Assembly (NCBI RefSeq): GCF_004364325.1
Contig: NZ_SOCP01000007.1
Location: 62,001 to 126,000, forward strand
DNA: 64,000 nt
DNA from: Actinophytocola oryzae
Lineage (GTDB): Bacteria > Actinomycetota > Actinomycetes > Mycobacteriales > Pseudonocardiaceae
Direction of reading: 5' to 3'
The notes under the pieces are model-generated. The model saw only the letters and a list, made by a program, of their open reading frames with translations. It was not told where the DNA came from and ran no database searches. Shown here one piece after another: positions 17,372 through 26,069 of the stretch. The position numbers were made by a program, and so were the translations under genes. Position 1 is the first letter of the stretch; each line of letters opens with the position of its first letter.

Positions 17372-18652
17372 GTGCCGACCCTTGGTGGGAACATCGTGAG
17401 CGGGAACCGTTCCGCACGAGACGAGCCGGCAGGCAGGCTGCTGCGGCACCTGCTCGGCGACGAAGGCAGGCGTGACCCGTACCCGGTCTACCGCCGTCTG
17501 CACGACCTCGGGCCGGTGGCGGCGCTGCCCGATGGCAACCGGTACGCCGCCGTCGTCCACGGCCACGACGCCGTCGGTCAGGCGCTGCGGGACGACAACC
17601 TCAGGGTGCTCGACGCGGCGTACCTCGACCGGGCAGGAACCCGGTGGCGCGAACACCCCGCCGTGCGCACCCTGCAGAGCTCCCTGTTCCACGCCAGCGG
17701 CGCGAAGCTCGCCTACGTCCGCCGTCTGTTCGGCCAGGCGTTCGGACCCACCAGGGTCACCGCCCTCGAACCGATGCTCGACCGGATCACCGGTGCACTG
17801 CTCGACCGGCTGGCGGCACTCGGCGCCAACGGCACGCCGGTGGACTTCATGGCCGAGTTCGCGTTGCGCCTGCCCAGTGACGTCATCGGCGAGCTGTTCG
17901 GGGTGCCGGCGTCCGACCGGTCCTGGTTCCCCTCCAGGGTGGCGGCGTTCGACGCCGTGATCGAGGTGGGACAGCGCCCGTTCCGCGAGGTCCGGGCCGC
18001 CGACGCGGCGGCGGAGGAGCTGACCGCGTACTTCGCCGACCTGCTCGCCACCCGCCGAGCCGACCCTGGCGACGACCTCGTCTCCGCACTGGCCACAACG
18101 GACACCGGCCTGACCGAGGTGGAGCTGCTCGCGAGCCTGGTCATCGTGTTCAACGCCGGGTTCCGCACCACGACGAACCTGCTCGGCAACGGCCTGCGGC
18201 TCCTCGTCGACCACCCGGAGCTGCTGGCGGCCCTGCGGGAGGACCACGCGCTCGCCCCGGCCTACGTCGAGGAGATCCTCCGCCTCGAACCGGCGGTCCA
18301 CGTCGCCACCCGCTACGCGGTCGAGACCACCGACATCGCCGGAGTGTCCATACCGGAGGGACGTCCCGTCGTCATCCTCACCGGCGCCGCGAACCGGGAC
18401 CCGCGCCGCTTCCCCGACCCGGACCGGTTCGACCCCACCCGTGCCGACAACCACCACTACTCCTTCAGCGCCGGACCGCACTTCTGCATCGGCGCCGCAC
18501 TCGGCCGGGCGGAGACGGGACTGGCCCTGCCGCGGCTGCTCTCCCGCTTCCCGTCCCTCGCCCTCGCCTCGCCGCCAGGCCCCCGCCGCCACCTGGTGCT
18601 GCGCGGCTACGACCGCCTGGAACTACTGCTGAGAAAGGGACTTCCCGGATGA
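17372..18652 (+). CDS. Cytochrome P450
   Basis: A 426-residue bacterial class I P450. The heme-binding loop FSAGPHFCIGAALG has Cys372; the K-helix ExxR is EEILRLEP; the I-helix reads NAGFRTTTNLLGNGL, with Arg265 where (A/G)GF(E/D)TT normally has the acid that delivers protons to the iron-bound oxygen. It probably oxidises the lipid, an aryl side chain or a carrier-bound amino acid. An alternative GTG at 17396 has an equally good ribosome-binding site (GGTGGGA) and would shorten it by 8 residues. The stop overlaps the sulfotransferase ATG. No ferredoxin is nearby. Confidence 0.9.
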   Translation: MPTLGGNIVSGNRSARDEPAGRLLRHLLGDEGRRDPYPVYRRLHDLGPVAALPDGNRYAAVVHGHDAVGQALRDDNLRVLDAAYLDRAGTRWREHPAVRTLQSSLFHASGAKLAYVRRLFGQAFGPTRVTALEPMLDRITGALLDRLAALGANGTPVDFMAEFALRLPSDVIGELFGVPASDRSWFPSRVAAFDAVIEVGQRPFREVRAADAAAEELTAYFADLLATRRADPGDDLVSALATTDTGLTEVELLASLVIVFNAGFRTTTNLLGNGLRLLVDHPELLAALREDHALAPAYVEEILRLEPAVHVATRYAVETTDIAGVSIPEGRPVVILTGAANRDPRRFPDPDRFDPTRADNHHYSFSAGPHFCIGAALGRAETGLALPRLLSRFPSLALASPPGPRRHLVLRGYDRLELLLRKGLPG

Positions 18653-19509
18653 GGAACCTGTTGTTGGTGCTGGGCATGGGTCGCTCCGGCACCTCCATGC
18701 TGACCGGGCTGCTCTCGCTCTGTGGCGCCGCACTGCCGGACAACCTGCTCGCCTCGGACGCCAACAACGAGAAGGGGTACTTCGAGTCGCTGGACGTGCT
18801 CACCATGAACGAGTTCTTCCTCAACTGCCTCGGGTTGGACTTCTTCGACACGTCGTTCCGGCTCCAGGAGGGCGAGCTCGCCGCGGACGGCGCCGGCGCG
18901 CTCACCAAGCGGATCGGCAAGTTCCTCGGCCGCTACGAGGACCGTCCGCTGCTGGTGGTGAAGGACCCGAAGATGGTGCCGCTCCTGCGGTACTGGCTGC
19001 CCGCCGCGACCGGCGCCGGGTGGGACGTGAAGATCGTCGTGACGGTTCGCCACCCGCGCGAGGTGAGTGCCTCGCTCGCGCGGGTACAGGCGGGGCAGGC
19101 CGACCACAGCGTCTCGGACGCACTGTGGATCAAGTACAACCTGCTGGCAGAACGCGACACACGCGACTTCCCGAGGGTGGTCGTCACCTACGACGAGCTG
19201 CTCGCGGACTGGCGCGGACAGCTGAAGCGCGTCACGTCGGCGTTGGACGTGGAGCTGGACCTCGGGTCCGACCGCGACGAGGCGGTCGATTCCTTCCTCG
19301 ACAGGAAACTCCGGCACTTCGCGGCCGACGACGACCAGGTCCCGCCCAACCCGTGGGTCGCGGCGATCTACCGGCAGCTGACCGAGCTGAGCGTGGACGG
19401 CGCCCTCGACCGGGACCGGATGGACCGGTTGTACGAGCTGTACGTCAGCGCGGAGCGCATGGTCCGCGCATGCGTCCTGTCCACGTCACCCGCGCCACGG
19501 CCTGCGTAG
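18649..19509 (+). CDS. PAPS-dependent sulfotransferase family protein
   Basis: A 286-residue sulfotransferase-fold protein. The 5'-phosphosulfate-binding loop GMGRSGTSMLTGLL is at residues 9-22, KDPKMVPLLRYW and VTVRHPREVSASL contain residues expected to bind the 3'-phosphate, and YFESLDV resembles GYFE of this actinobacterial subfamily. It would transfer sulfate from PAPS to a hydroxyl or amide nitrogen. Coupled by 4 bp to the P450 gene, so it may sulfate the hydroxyl the P450 installs. PAPS synthesis genes are not in the window. Its 3' end faces the large LuxR regulator across 8 bp. Confidence 0.82.
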   Translation: MRNLLLVLGMGRSGTSMLTGLLSLCGAALPDNLLASDANNEKGYFESLDVLTMNEFFLNCLGLDFFDTSFRLQEGELAADGAGALTKRIGKFLGRYEDRPLLVVKDPKMVPLLRYWLPAATGAGWDVKIVVTVRHPREVSASLARVQAGQADHSVSDALWIKYNLLAERDTRDFPRVVVTYDELLADWRGQLKRVTSALDVELDLGSDRDEAVDSFLDRKLRHFAADDDQVPPNPWVAAIYRQLTELSVDGALDRDRMDRLYELYVSAERMVRACVLSTSPAPRPA

Positions 19510-19517
19510 CGCCGCCG

Positions 19518-22445
19518 TCAGGGTTCACCGCCCAGGACGGCCGCCGCGTACACGTGCAGGGCCTCGCGGTCCGGCTGGCCGGTCTTGCTGACCAGGTTCG
19601 CCACGTGCTTCTCCACGGTGCGGGGTGAGATGTGCAGCCGCCCGGCGATCGCCTTGTTGCCGAGCCGGTTCACGAGCAGCTGGAAGACCTCGTATTCGCG
19701 CACGGTCACGCCGAGCGCACGCAGGGCGGCGGGCACCTGGTCGGTGTCGGTGCGCCGCCGCCGGACCGCCGCGCCCGTCTGGCGCAGCAGGGCACGGCAC
19801 GCGCCGGCGACCGCGGACACGTCCGCCTGGTGGAAGTACTCCTCGGCACGCCGCAGCCACGTTTCCGGTTCGCCCCAGCCGTCGACGATCGCGGCCTCGG
19901 CGACCAGGCGCAGCCCGAGGTGGCGGGTCATGGGGTAGAGGTCGGCGACCTCCAGCGCCGCCGACACCGCGGCCACCGCCTCGGCGGGTCTGCCGGACCG
20001 GCCGAGCAGGACGGCGTGCGCCAGGTGGACGAACTGGTGGTTCCACCGCATCCGGCTCATGACCGACGCGCTGACCTCCTCGTACTGCGTCCAGGCCGCG
20101 GTGCCGTGCAGCACGTCGACGAACAGCTTGAGGCCGTACCGGCCCGCGAGGCAGAACGTGGTCGGGTTGCTCCGCTCGGCGGACTGGAGGCGGGCCAGCT
20201 CGGACCGTGCCCGCTCGCGGTCCTCCTCGAGCAACGCGCAGAAGGCCCCGGCCAGACCCAGCAGGAGCGCGGACTCCGGTGACTCCTCCGCGCGCATGCG
20301 GTGGAACTCGGCGGTCGCCTCGGCAAGCTCCCGCCGCCGCCCGCGGTGCGCGGCGAGCACCGCCCTGGTCAGCTGGCTGTACATGGCGACGTAGTCCAGG
20401 CGCAGCCGTGTCGCCGCGGCCCAGCACGCGTCGGCCAGCTCCGCCGCCTCGGCGAACCGGCCGCACATCACCGTGTGCAGGGCGATGCTCGCGTCCACCA
20501 CGTGCCCGATGGTGATCGCGCCGACCCGCAGCGCCTCGTCGCGGACGCGTTCCATCCCCGCGACGTCCCCGCCCGCCAGCCAGTCGTTGCGCGCCAGCTC
20601 GACGAGCGCGTAGATCCGCCAGATCGGCAGCCGGTGTTCCTCGGCGAGCTGGCGGGAACGGTCGAAGCAGGCCGTCGACTCCGCCAGGTCCTGTTCGCGG
20701 GCAACGGTTCCGATGGTGAGCCACGCCTGGCAGGCGGTCGCGGGCAGCTGGGCCCGCTCCGCGGCGGCGACCGCACGCCTCGCCAGCTTCCCGGCGTCCC
20801 GTTCGCGGTCCGTGCCGGGCAGCTCCATCGCGAGGTCGGCGGCGACGGCGTCGAGCGGGGCGGCGTCCTCGTCGGCGGGATCCGGGCCGAGCAGGGCACG
20901 TGCCGCGTCGACCTGCGCGAGCCCCGCGGCGGGACGCCCGGCGATCTTCGCCACCCACGCGAGCCGGACGTGCAGTCCCGCCCGCCGCGCGGCGCCCATG
21001 CCGGTGCTCTCCCACCGGTTGAGGCTGTCGACCAGCTCGAAGGCCCGGTCGAACCGGCCGGCCTCGGCCAGGGAGTACAGCAGGGACTCGAGGATCTCCG
21101 CGCGGATGCTCGTGCCGTCCTGGTCGGCGAGCAGCCCGTCGGCCCGTTCGAGGAGCGTGATGGCCGAGCTGGACGCACCGGCGGCGAGCGCACGCCGTCC
21201 GGCCTCGGCGAACAGCCGCGCCGCGCCCGCGAGGTCCCCGGTGTGCGAGCGCAGCGACGCCACGAGCTGGCACCACTCACCGGGCAGGCCGGGCTGGATG
21301 GTCTCGATCGCGTCGGCGGCCCGGCCGCACAGGTCGGCCCGGTCGGTCGGCGTCATCATCGCCAGCAGGGCTTCCCCGGTCAGCGGGTGCTGGAAGGCGT
21401 ACCAGTCGGGTGCCGGCTGGTCGGCGGTCACGAGCTGCGCCGCGACGCCGGCGTGCAGGTGGCTGAGCACCGTGCGGTCGTCCATCCCGGTGACCCGCTG
21501 CACGACCGAGAGCGGGAACCGGCGGCCGAGCACCGCGGCGACCGACAGCAGCATCCGTGCCCGGGGCCCGAGGCGGTCGATGCGGTTGGCGATGCTGCGC
21601 ACCAGGGTGGCGGGCACCTCCCTGCGTGGCTCGTCGTCGACCTCGTGCCACCCGCCGCCACTCTGGACCAGCAGGCCGTTGTCGACCATCCCGCTCAACA
21701 GCTCCTCCACCATGAACGGGTTGCCGGCACTGTCCTGCCACAACCGCAGCGCCGCGCGCCTCGGCACCTCGTCCGGTGCCACCTCGAGGCAGGACGCGAC
21801 GAGCCTGCGCACGTCGGCGACGTCGAGCCTGCGCAGGTCGAGGATCGTGGCGCAGCCGCGCTGGGCGGCGGACCCGGTGAGGTCGAGCGCGGCACACGGT
21901 TCGCTGCGGACGGTCGCCAGCAGGACGACCGGCAGGTCCTGGAGGTTGTCGACCAGGTACTCGACGACGGCCAGCGTCTCGGCGTCGGCCTCGTGCAGGT
22001 CCTCGAGCACCAGCAGGCAGCCACGGTCCCTGCCGAGCGTGGCGAGCAGCCGGAGCACGCCCTCCGCGAGCACGACGACCGAGTCGCCGTCCGGCGCCTG
22101 CCCGCCCCGGTTCCAGTCGGGGACCAGCCTGCCGAGCACCGGCCGGTACGGGCCGAGCGCCTTCTCGTCGGGCGGGTCACCACTGCGGAACAGCGACAGC
22201 AGCGCCTCGGCCAGCGGCCGGAACGGGACCGTCGGCCCGATCGTGCTGCCCCGCCCTCGCAGTACCCGCAAGCCCGCGGTGAACGCGCGGCTGGTGGTCT
22301 CGACGGCGAGCCGGGACTTGCCGATGCCCGCCTCGCCGACGATGAACACCGTGGTGCCTCGCGCGGCGCGGGTACCGGCGACCGCGCGGTCCAGGTCGTG
22401 CAGCTCACGATCGCGGCCGACCACCAGCGGAGCGCGAGTCTGCAT
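19518..22445 (-). CDS. LAL-type LuxR transcriptional activator
   Basis: A 975-residue large ATP-binding LuxR-family regulator. N-terminal AAA/NACHT-like ATPase with Walker A GEAGIGKSRLA at about residues 36-46 and Walker B-like LLVLEDLHEAD; a long helical repeat middle; C-terminal LuxR HTH with TVREYEVFQLL and ISPRTVEKHVANLVSKTG. Such proteins are usually pathway-specific activators. The ATG at 22445 is 18 bp from the end of the LanM gene, so the two may be co-transcribed leftward. It is a candidate main activator of the cluster. Confidence 0.92.
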   Translation of the reverse strand: MQTRAPLVVGRDRELHDLDRAVAGTRAARGTTVFIVGEAGIGKSRLAVETTSRAFTAGLRVLRGRGSTIGPTVPFRPLAEALLSLFRSGDPPDEKALGPYRPVLGRLVPDWNRGGQAPDGDSVVVLAEGVLRLLATLGRDRGCLLVLEDLHEADAETLAVVEYLVDNLQDLPVVLLATVRSEPCAALDLTGSAAQRGCATILDLRRLDVADVRRLVASCLEVAPDEVPRRAALRLWQDSAGNPFMVEELLSGMVDNGLLVQSGGGWHEVDDEPRREVPATLVRSIANRIDRLGPRARMLLSVAAVLGRRFPLSVVQRVTGMDDRTVLSHLHAGVAAQLVTADQPAPDWYAFQHPLTGEALLAMMTPTDRADLCGRAADAIETIQPGLPGEWCQLVASLRSHTGDLAGAARLFAEAGRRALAAGASSSAITLLERADGLLADQDGTSIRAEILESLLYSLAEAGRFDRAFELVDSLNRWESTGMGAARRAGLHVRLAWVAKIAGRPAAGLAQVDAARALLGPDPADEDAAPLDAVAADLAMELPGTDRERDAGKLARRAVAAAERAQLPATACQAWLTIGTVAREQDLAESTACFDRSRQLAEEHRLPIWRIYALVELARNDWLAGGDVAGMERVRDEALRVGAITIGHVVDASIALHTVMCGRFAEAAELADACWAAATRLRLDYVAMYSQLTRAVLAAHRGRRRELAEATAEFHRMRAEESPESALLLGLAGAFCALLEEDRERARSELARLQSAERSNPTTFCLAGRYGLKLFVDVLHGTAAWTQYEEVSASVMSRMRWNHQFVHLAHAVLLGRSGRPAEAVAAVSAALEVADLYPMTRHLGLRLVAEAAIVDGWGEPETWLRRAEEYFHQADVSAVAGACRALLRQTGAAVRRRRTDTDQVPAALRALGVTVREYEVFQLLVNRLGNKAIAGRLHISPRTVEKHVANLVSKTGQPDREALHVYAAAVLGGEP

Positions 22446-22463
22446 ACCGTGACCCCAGTGTCC

Positions 22464-24977
22464 TCAGCGATCCGGACTTGCGGGCTCGAGCAGGAGAACC
22501 GACGGCACCTGGTCGGCGAAACCGAGCCGCAGAAAACCGTAGCCGATGCCGGCCAGACCGGTCAGCAGTCCCGGCGACGGCACCCCACCGGGCGTGCCGC
22601 AGCGCGGGCCGCCGCGGTCGAGCGCGCCGATGGCCCGTGCGGCGTAGTGCACCCTGGTCCGCGCCGCGCCCTCGTGTCCACGCAGTGCGAGCACGGTGAG
22701 CGCGTCCACGATGCCCAGCTCGCCGTGGCAGAGGCTCGTGTCACGCAGCGGCCTGCGTGCCGCGAGTGCGGCGACCGCGTCGTCGACAGCGGCCGGCTCG
22801 TGGTCGGCTGCGGCCAGCAACACCCCGGACATCCCACCGCACCAACCGAAGTCGTCGTCCGCGACCGGCTGGGGGGCCGGGGCCGTGCCGGTGCCGGTGA
22901 ACCGTCGCATGGCGTACGCGACACCCGCCGCGCCGCCCGCGAACCCGGCCGGCGAGTACGGCCCGGCGACAACGGTCTCCCCGAGCCGGGCCGCGAACCT
23001 GGCCGCCACGTCACCCGCCGAGGCGAGGCCGGTTTCCTCGTGTACGGCGAGCATCGCCAGCAGGCCACCGGCGTAGCCCGTCGCGACTCCCGCCGACCCG
23101 CCCGGCACGTCCGCGAGGGTGCCCGTCAGCTCGACCGCTCTGGACAGCCAGTCCGCGCACTCGCCGTCGCCGAGCAGCGTGCTCATGCGGGACAGCGCGT
23201 AGCAGATCCCGCCGAGGCCGAGGAAACCTCCCGGGCCGAGGGTCCTGGCCGGCTCCGGTTCGTCGCCGAGGGTGTCCAGCAACCCGGGTAGCGGCCGGAT
23301 GGCCTTCCTTGCCAGCTCCCGGTAGCGGTCGGTGTCGGTGAGCCTGCCGAGCTGCGCGAGGAACAGCGCGACCCCGGTGTAGCCGTCGCCGAGTCCCGCG
23401 CCCAGCGGGGCGAGCGCCCAGTGCCTGCCTGCGACGGGTTCCAGGCCGAGCCAGTTGGCCCGGTCCTCGTCCTGCAGCGACCTCGCGACGAGCTGGTCTG
23501 CGATGCCGCAGGCCGCGGCCAGCAGCGACGGCGGGTCCGGCACCCCGGTCGCGGCCGGTTCGGGTGCCGGGTCGCCGCCGCGGTGGTCGACCGGCCCCGT
23601 GCGTGCCGCCATCGCGGCGGCGATCAGCCATTCCTGGTCGAGGCGGTCGACCTCGTCCAGGTCCGTGATCTTCGCGGTCGCCGCGTCGAGACCGGACACG
23701 TCCAGCAGGCCGGGTATCCGCTCGCCGTCGCGCGTCCAGGCGTCTCGCGAACCCGGCCTGCCGACGAACACGGGCACCTCACCCGCCACCAGGTCGGCGA
23801 CCTCGAACCGCACGAGCGGGCCGTCCGGGGTTCCCGGCCCGGCGAAGAAACGCTCACGGTCGCGGTCGTCCCGCAGCAGGTCGGGCCGGGTGGACTCGGC
23901 CAGCAGCGCCGCGTAGGCCCCGGCCGGTCGCGCGAGGAGCCGGATCTCGTCGTCACCGCAGCGGCTCAGCAGGCCGCCGGACCCGGTCAGCTCGTCGCGG
24001 TGCGCGACGATCGCGTCGTAGCCCGCGCGGAACCCGGTGAGCAGCGCGAAACGGTACTCGGCCGGGTCGACGTCCTTCTCGCCAAGCCGGGGACGGCCCG
24101 CGCCGAGCGGTGCCGGCAGCAGGGCCGTGCGGGTCACCGACGAGCGCAGCGCGAGCGCCGCCGGGTCCTGGCCCGCCACCGGGTCGAGCGTGGCGTGGAA
24201 GAGGGTCTCCACGTCGACGAGCACCGGCTGGTCGCCCGCCGCGACCAGGTTCTCGTGGTGGAGGTCCACGGCGTCCACGGCGTACAGCAGCGCCAGCAGG
24301 GCGCCCTGCCTGCGGTAGAAGCGGTCGACCTCGGCGACGCTCGCGCACGGCCGGGGCGCGACGAACTCCACCCAGCCGTGGCCGGGCCGCACCACGGTGG
24401 TGACCGGCCGCAGCGCCAGCCCGGGGATCGTCTTGTTGAGCCAGCTCACGAGCTCACCGAAGTGACGCAGCAGCGCGGGGGAGCGCGGCTTGTACACCAC
24501 GGCGCGACCGTCCGCGAAACGCAGCACCGCCACCGCGCGCCCGCGCCCGTGTTCGCGGACGCTGGTGCGCACCGTCGTCAGCCTGCCGGGATCGACCCCG
24601 CCGAACAGCAGCTCGACGATCGTGTCGCGGTCGGCGGCGAAGCGGGTGAGCAGCTCCAGCGTTGCGTCGACCGCGTGCAGGCAGGTCTGCGCCAGGAGCC
24701 GCGCCAGCACCGGGTACTCGGCGAGCAGCGCGGCGAGACCGTCGGGTGCCGGTGTCCCGGCGAGGAGTCGCGCGAGGCGTTCGCCGAGTCGGTCGGCGAA
24801 CTGGTCGCACACCGAGGAGAGGTCGGCCAGCTCGGCGTACTGCCCGGCACCGCGAGCCACGCGCTCCCGTGCCAGGTCGAGCAGCGGCGCCGGACCGCTC
24901 GGGTGTGCCGTCCCGACCGCCCGCTCGACGAACTCCGCCCAGTCCGGTCGGCCGGTACTGGTGGACGGAAGGCTCAC
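22464..24977 (-). CDS. Class II lanthipeptide synthetase (LanM), orphan
   Basis: An 837-residue bifunctional lanthionine synthetase, somewhat short for LanM (900-1,100). The N-terminal DUF4135 dehydratase keeps the kinase-like residues: VVYKPRSP with Lys, DLHHENLV and VLVDVETLFH. The C-terminal LanC cyclase keeps the zinc ligands Cys in WCGGMSG and Cys-His in CHGELG. So both activities look intact. GTG 24977 is the only sensible start; the open frame extends upstream into the promoter region and the antisense of the luxR gene. No precursor peptide gene is visible within several kb. It lies between LuxR regulators inside an NRPS cluster; its substrate is unknown. Confidence 0.9.
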   Translation of the reverse strand: MSLPSTSTGRPDWAEFVERAVGTAHPSGPAPLLDLARERVARGAGQYAELADLSSVCDQFADRLGERLARLLAGTPAPDGLAALLAEYPVLARLLAQTCLHAVDATLELLTRFAADRDTIVELLFGGVDPGRLTTVRTSVREHGRGRAVAVLRFADGRAVVYKPRSPALLRHFGELVSWLNKTIPGLALRPVTTVVRPGHGWVEFVAPRPCASVAEVDRFYRRQGALLALLYAVDAVDLHHENLVAAGDQPVLVDVETLFHATLDPVAGQDPAALALRSSVTRTALLPAPLGAGRPRLGEKDVDPAEYRFALLTGFRAGYDAIVAHRDELTGSGGLLSRCGDDEIRLLARPAGAYAALLAESTRPDLLRDDRDRERFFAGPGTPDGPLVRFEVADLVAGEVPVFVGRPGSRDAWTRDGERIPGLLDVSGLDAATAKITDLDEVDRLDQEWLIAAAMAARTGPVDHRGGDPAPEPAATGVPDPPSLLAAACGIADQLVARSLQDEDRANWLGLEPVAGRHWALAPLGAGLGDGYTGVALFLAQLGRLTDTDRYRELARKAIRPLPGLLDTLGDEPEPARTLGPGGFLGLGGICYALSRMSTLLGDGECADWLSRAVELTGTLADVPGGSAGVATGYAGGLLAMLAVHEETGLASAGDVAARFAARLGETVVAGPYSPAGFAGGAAGVAYAMRRFTGTGTAPAPQPVADDDFGWCGGMSGVLLAAADHEPAAVDDAVAALAARRPLRDTSLCHGELGIVDALTVLALRGHEGAARTRVHYAARAIGALDRGGPRCGTPGGVPSPGLLTGLAGIGYGFLRLGFADQVPSVLLLEPASPDR

Positions 24978-25011
24978 ACGGTGATCCTGCCACCACCGGG
25001 CGGGTGCCGTA

Positions 25012-25028
25012 TGGGGGCGCGGCCCCCA
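25012..25028. promoter_or_regulatory. 17-bp palindrome upstream of lanM and luxR, candidate operator
   Basis: TGGGGGCGCGGCCCCCA is a perfect palindrome with 7-bp arms, 35 bp upstream of the lanM start and about 120 bp upstream of the divergent luxR start. Related TGGGGG(C/T)G(C/T)C half-sites recur at 25059 and 25083, and a reversed one (GGCCCCCAT) at 26051-26059 upstream of the small luxR gene. This looks like a binding site for one of the LuxR-type proteins, though G-runs are common in this DNA. Confidence 0.45.
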
Positions 25029-25146
25029 CATTGGCGACGCGCGGCGACGGGCGAAGTTTGGGGGTGCCACGCGGATGCGTGGTGGGGGCGCCGCGTGCAC
25101 GCTGGTCGTGGTGGGGCCGACGGGGGTTGCGCTGGGAGGAGTGGTC

Positions 25147-25779
25147 GTGGACGTGTTCGCGCCAGAGGTACCGGCGGTGACGTCCGTGGAGGTCCTCGCC
25201 TCGGACCCGGTGCTGCGGGAGGGGGTGGAGTCCGCGCTGCGCCGGTGCCGGGAGGTCACGACCGTGCGGGACGGCACGCCATCGGTCACGGTCATCGTGG
25301 TCGACGCGGTCGACGACGAGACCCTGACGGTCCTTCGCGACACCAGGGGCACCAGCCGCCGCGGTGTCCTGCTGGTCGCGACCTCGGTGGACGCCACGGG
25401 CACTCTGCTCGCCATCGAGGCAGGGGTCAGCGGTGTGCTACGCCGCAGGGAGGCCAGTGCGGACGGCCTGGCCGCTGCCGTGCTCGCGGTCGCGAGCGGC
25501 CACGGCAGCATGCCGCCCGACCTGCTCGGCGAGGTCATGGCACGACTGGGCGGGCTGGAGGGAAACCTGCCGGGCAGGCATCCGGCCTCGGTTCTCGACG
25601 AGCGGGAGAAGGCCGTGCTGCGCATGGTCGCCGACGGCCACGAGACCGCGGAGATCGCCAGGGCGCTCGCCTACTCGCCGAGGACCGTCACCGGGATCGT
25701 GCACGACATCACCCACCGCCTGCGCCTGCGCAACCGCGCCCACGCGGTCGCGTACGCCCTGCGGGAAGGGCTGATCTGA
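25147..25779 (+). CDS. LuxR-family regulator with degenerate receiver-like domain
   Basis: A 210-residue NarL/LuxR-type regulator. The C-terminus has a clear LuxR HTH (LDEREKAVLRMVADG, then SPRTVTGIVHDITHRL). The N-terminal 130 residues fold like a receiver (VEVLASDPVLREGVESAL, VIVVDAVDD) but the acidic pair before the first helix is reduced to SD and the Lys motif is unclear, so phosphorylation control is doubtful. GTG 25147 was chosen for GGGAGGA ending 6 bp upstream. Its HTH is strikingly similar to the small protein at 25785; both end LRNRAHA(V/A)AYA(L/V)R(E/T)GL(I/V). Confidence 0.85.
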   Translation: MDVFAPEVPAVTSVEVLASDPVLREGVESALRRCREVTTVRDGTPSVTVIVVDAVDDETLTVLRDTRGTSRRGVLLVATSVDATGTLLAIEAGVSGVLRRREASADGLAAAVLAVASGHGSMPPDLLGEVMARLGGLEGNLPGRHPASVLDEREKAVLRMVADGHETAEIARALAYSPRTVTGIVHDITHRLRLRNRAHAVAYALREGLI

Positions 25780-25789
25780 GAAGCTCAGA
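25775..25789. terminator. Short inverted repeat between convergent luxR genes
   Basis: TCTGAG and CTCAGA form perfect 6-bp arms with a 3-nt loop, spanning both stop codons. It could be a weak bidirectional terminator, but the stem is short and no T-run follows, so this is tentative. Confidence 0.3.
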
Positions 25790-26006
25790 CGAGCCCGGTC
25801 CGCACGGCGTAGGCCGCCGCGTGCGCGCGGTTGCGCAGCTGCAGGCGGACCATCATGGCGTGGATGACGTTCTTGACCGTGTGCTGCGAACACGACAGCG
25901 ACCGTGCGATGTGGGCGTTGCTGTAGCCGTCCGCGATGAACCGGAGTACGTCGACTTCCCTGGCGCTGACGGCAGGCACCGGACCGTGCTGCGAAAGTTC
26001 CCGCAT
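25785..26006 (-). CDS. Small LuxR HTH-only regulator
   Basis: A 73-residue protein consisting of little more than a LuxR-type DNA-binding domain: VSAREVDVLRFIADGYSNAHIARSL then CSQHTVKNVIHAMMVRLQL. It lacks any sensor or receiver domain and resembles GerE-like stand-alone regulators. It is a close paralogue of the C-terminus of the convergent regulator at 25147. No ribosome-binding site is visible before ATG 26006 (the upstream bases are pyrimidine-rich), so translation may be leaderless or from a later start. A TGGGGGC-type half-site lies about 45 bp upstream. Confidence 0.75.
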   Translation of the reverse strand: MRELSQHGPVPAVSAREVDVLRFIADGYSNAHIARSLSCSQHTVKNVIHAMMVRLQLRNRAHAAAYAVRTGLV

Positions 26007-26069
26007 GGAGGTGACGGTAGTGGCCGTCCTCGGCCACCACAGTCGGGCCAGGCCCCCATCTATGCCTGC

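Noticed and set aside
20301-23291. A 996-codon open frame antisense to the LAL regulator and lanM
   Set aside because: Its composition is typical of a GC-rich shadow and it has no domains, whereas the opposite strand has clear ATPase, HTH and LanC motifs.
24978-25625. N-terminal extension of lanM through the luxR gene
   Set aside because: The extension is antisense to luxR and promoter DNA; GTG 24977 gives a protein starting at the expected family boundary.
24978-26069. Lanthipeptide precursor gene near lanM
   Set aside because: I looked for a small open frame with a leader and a Cys/Ser/Thr-rich core in the gaps around lanM and found none.
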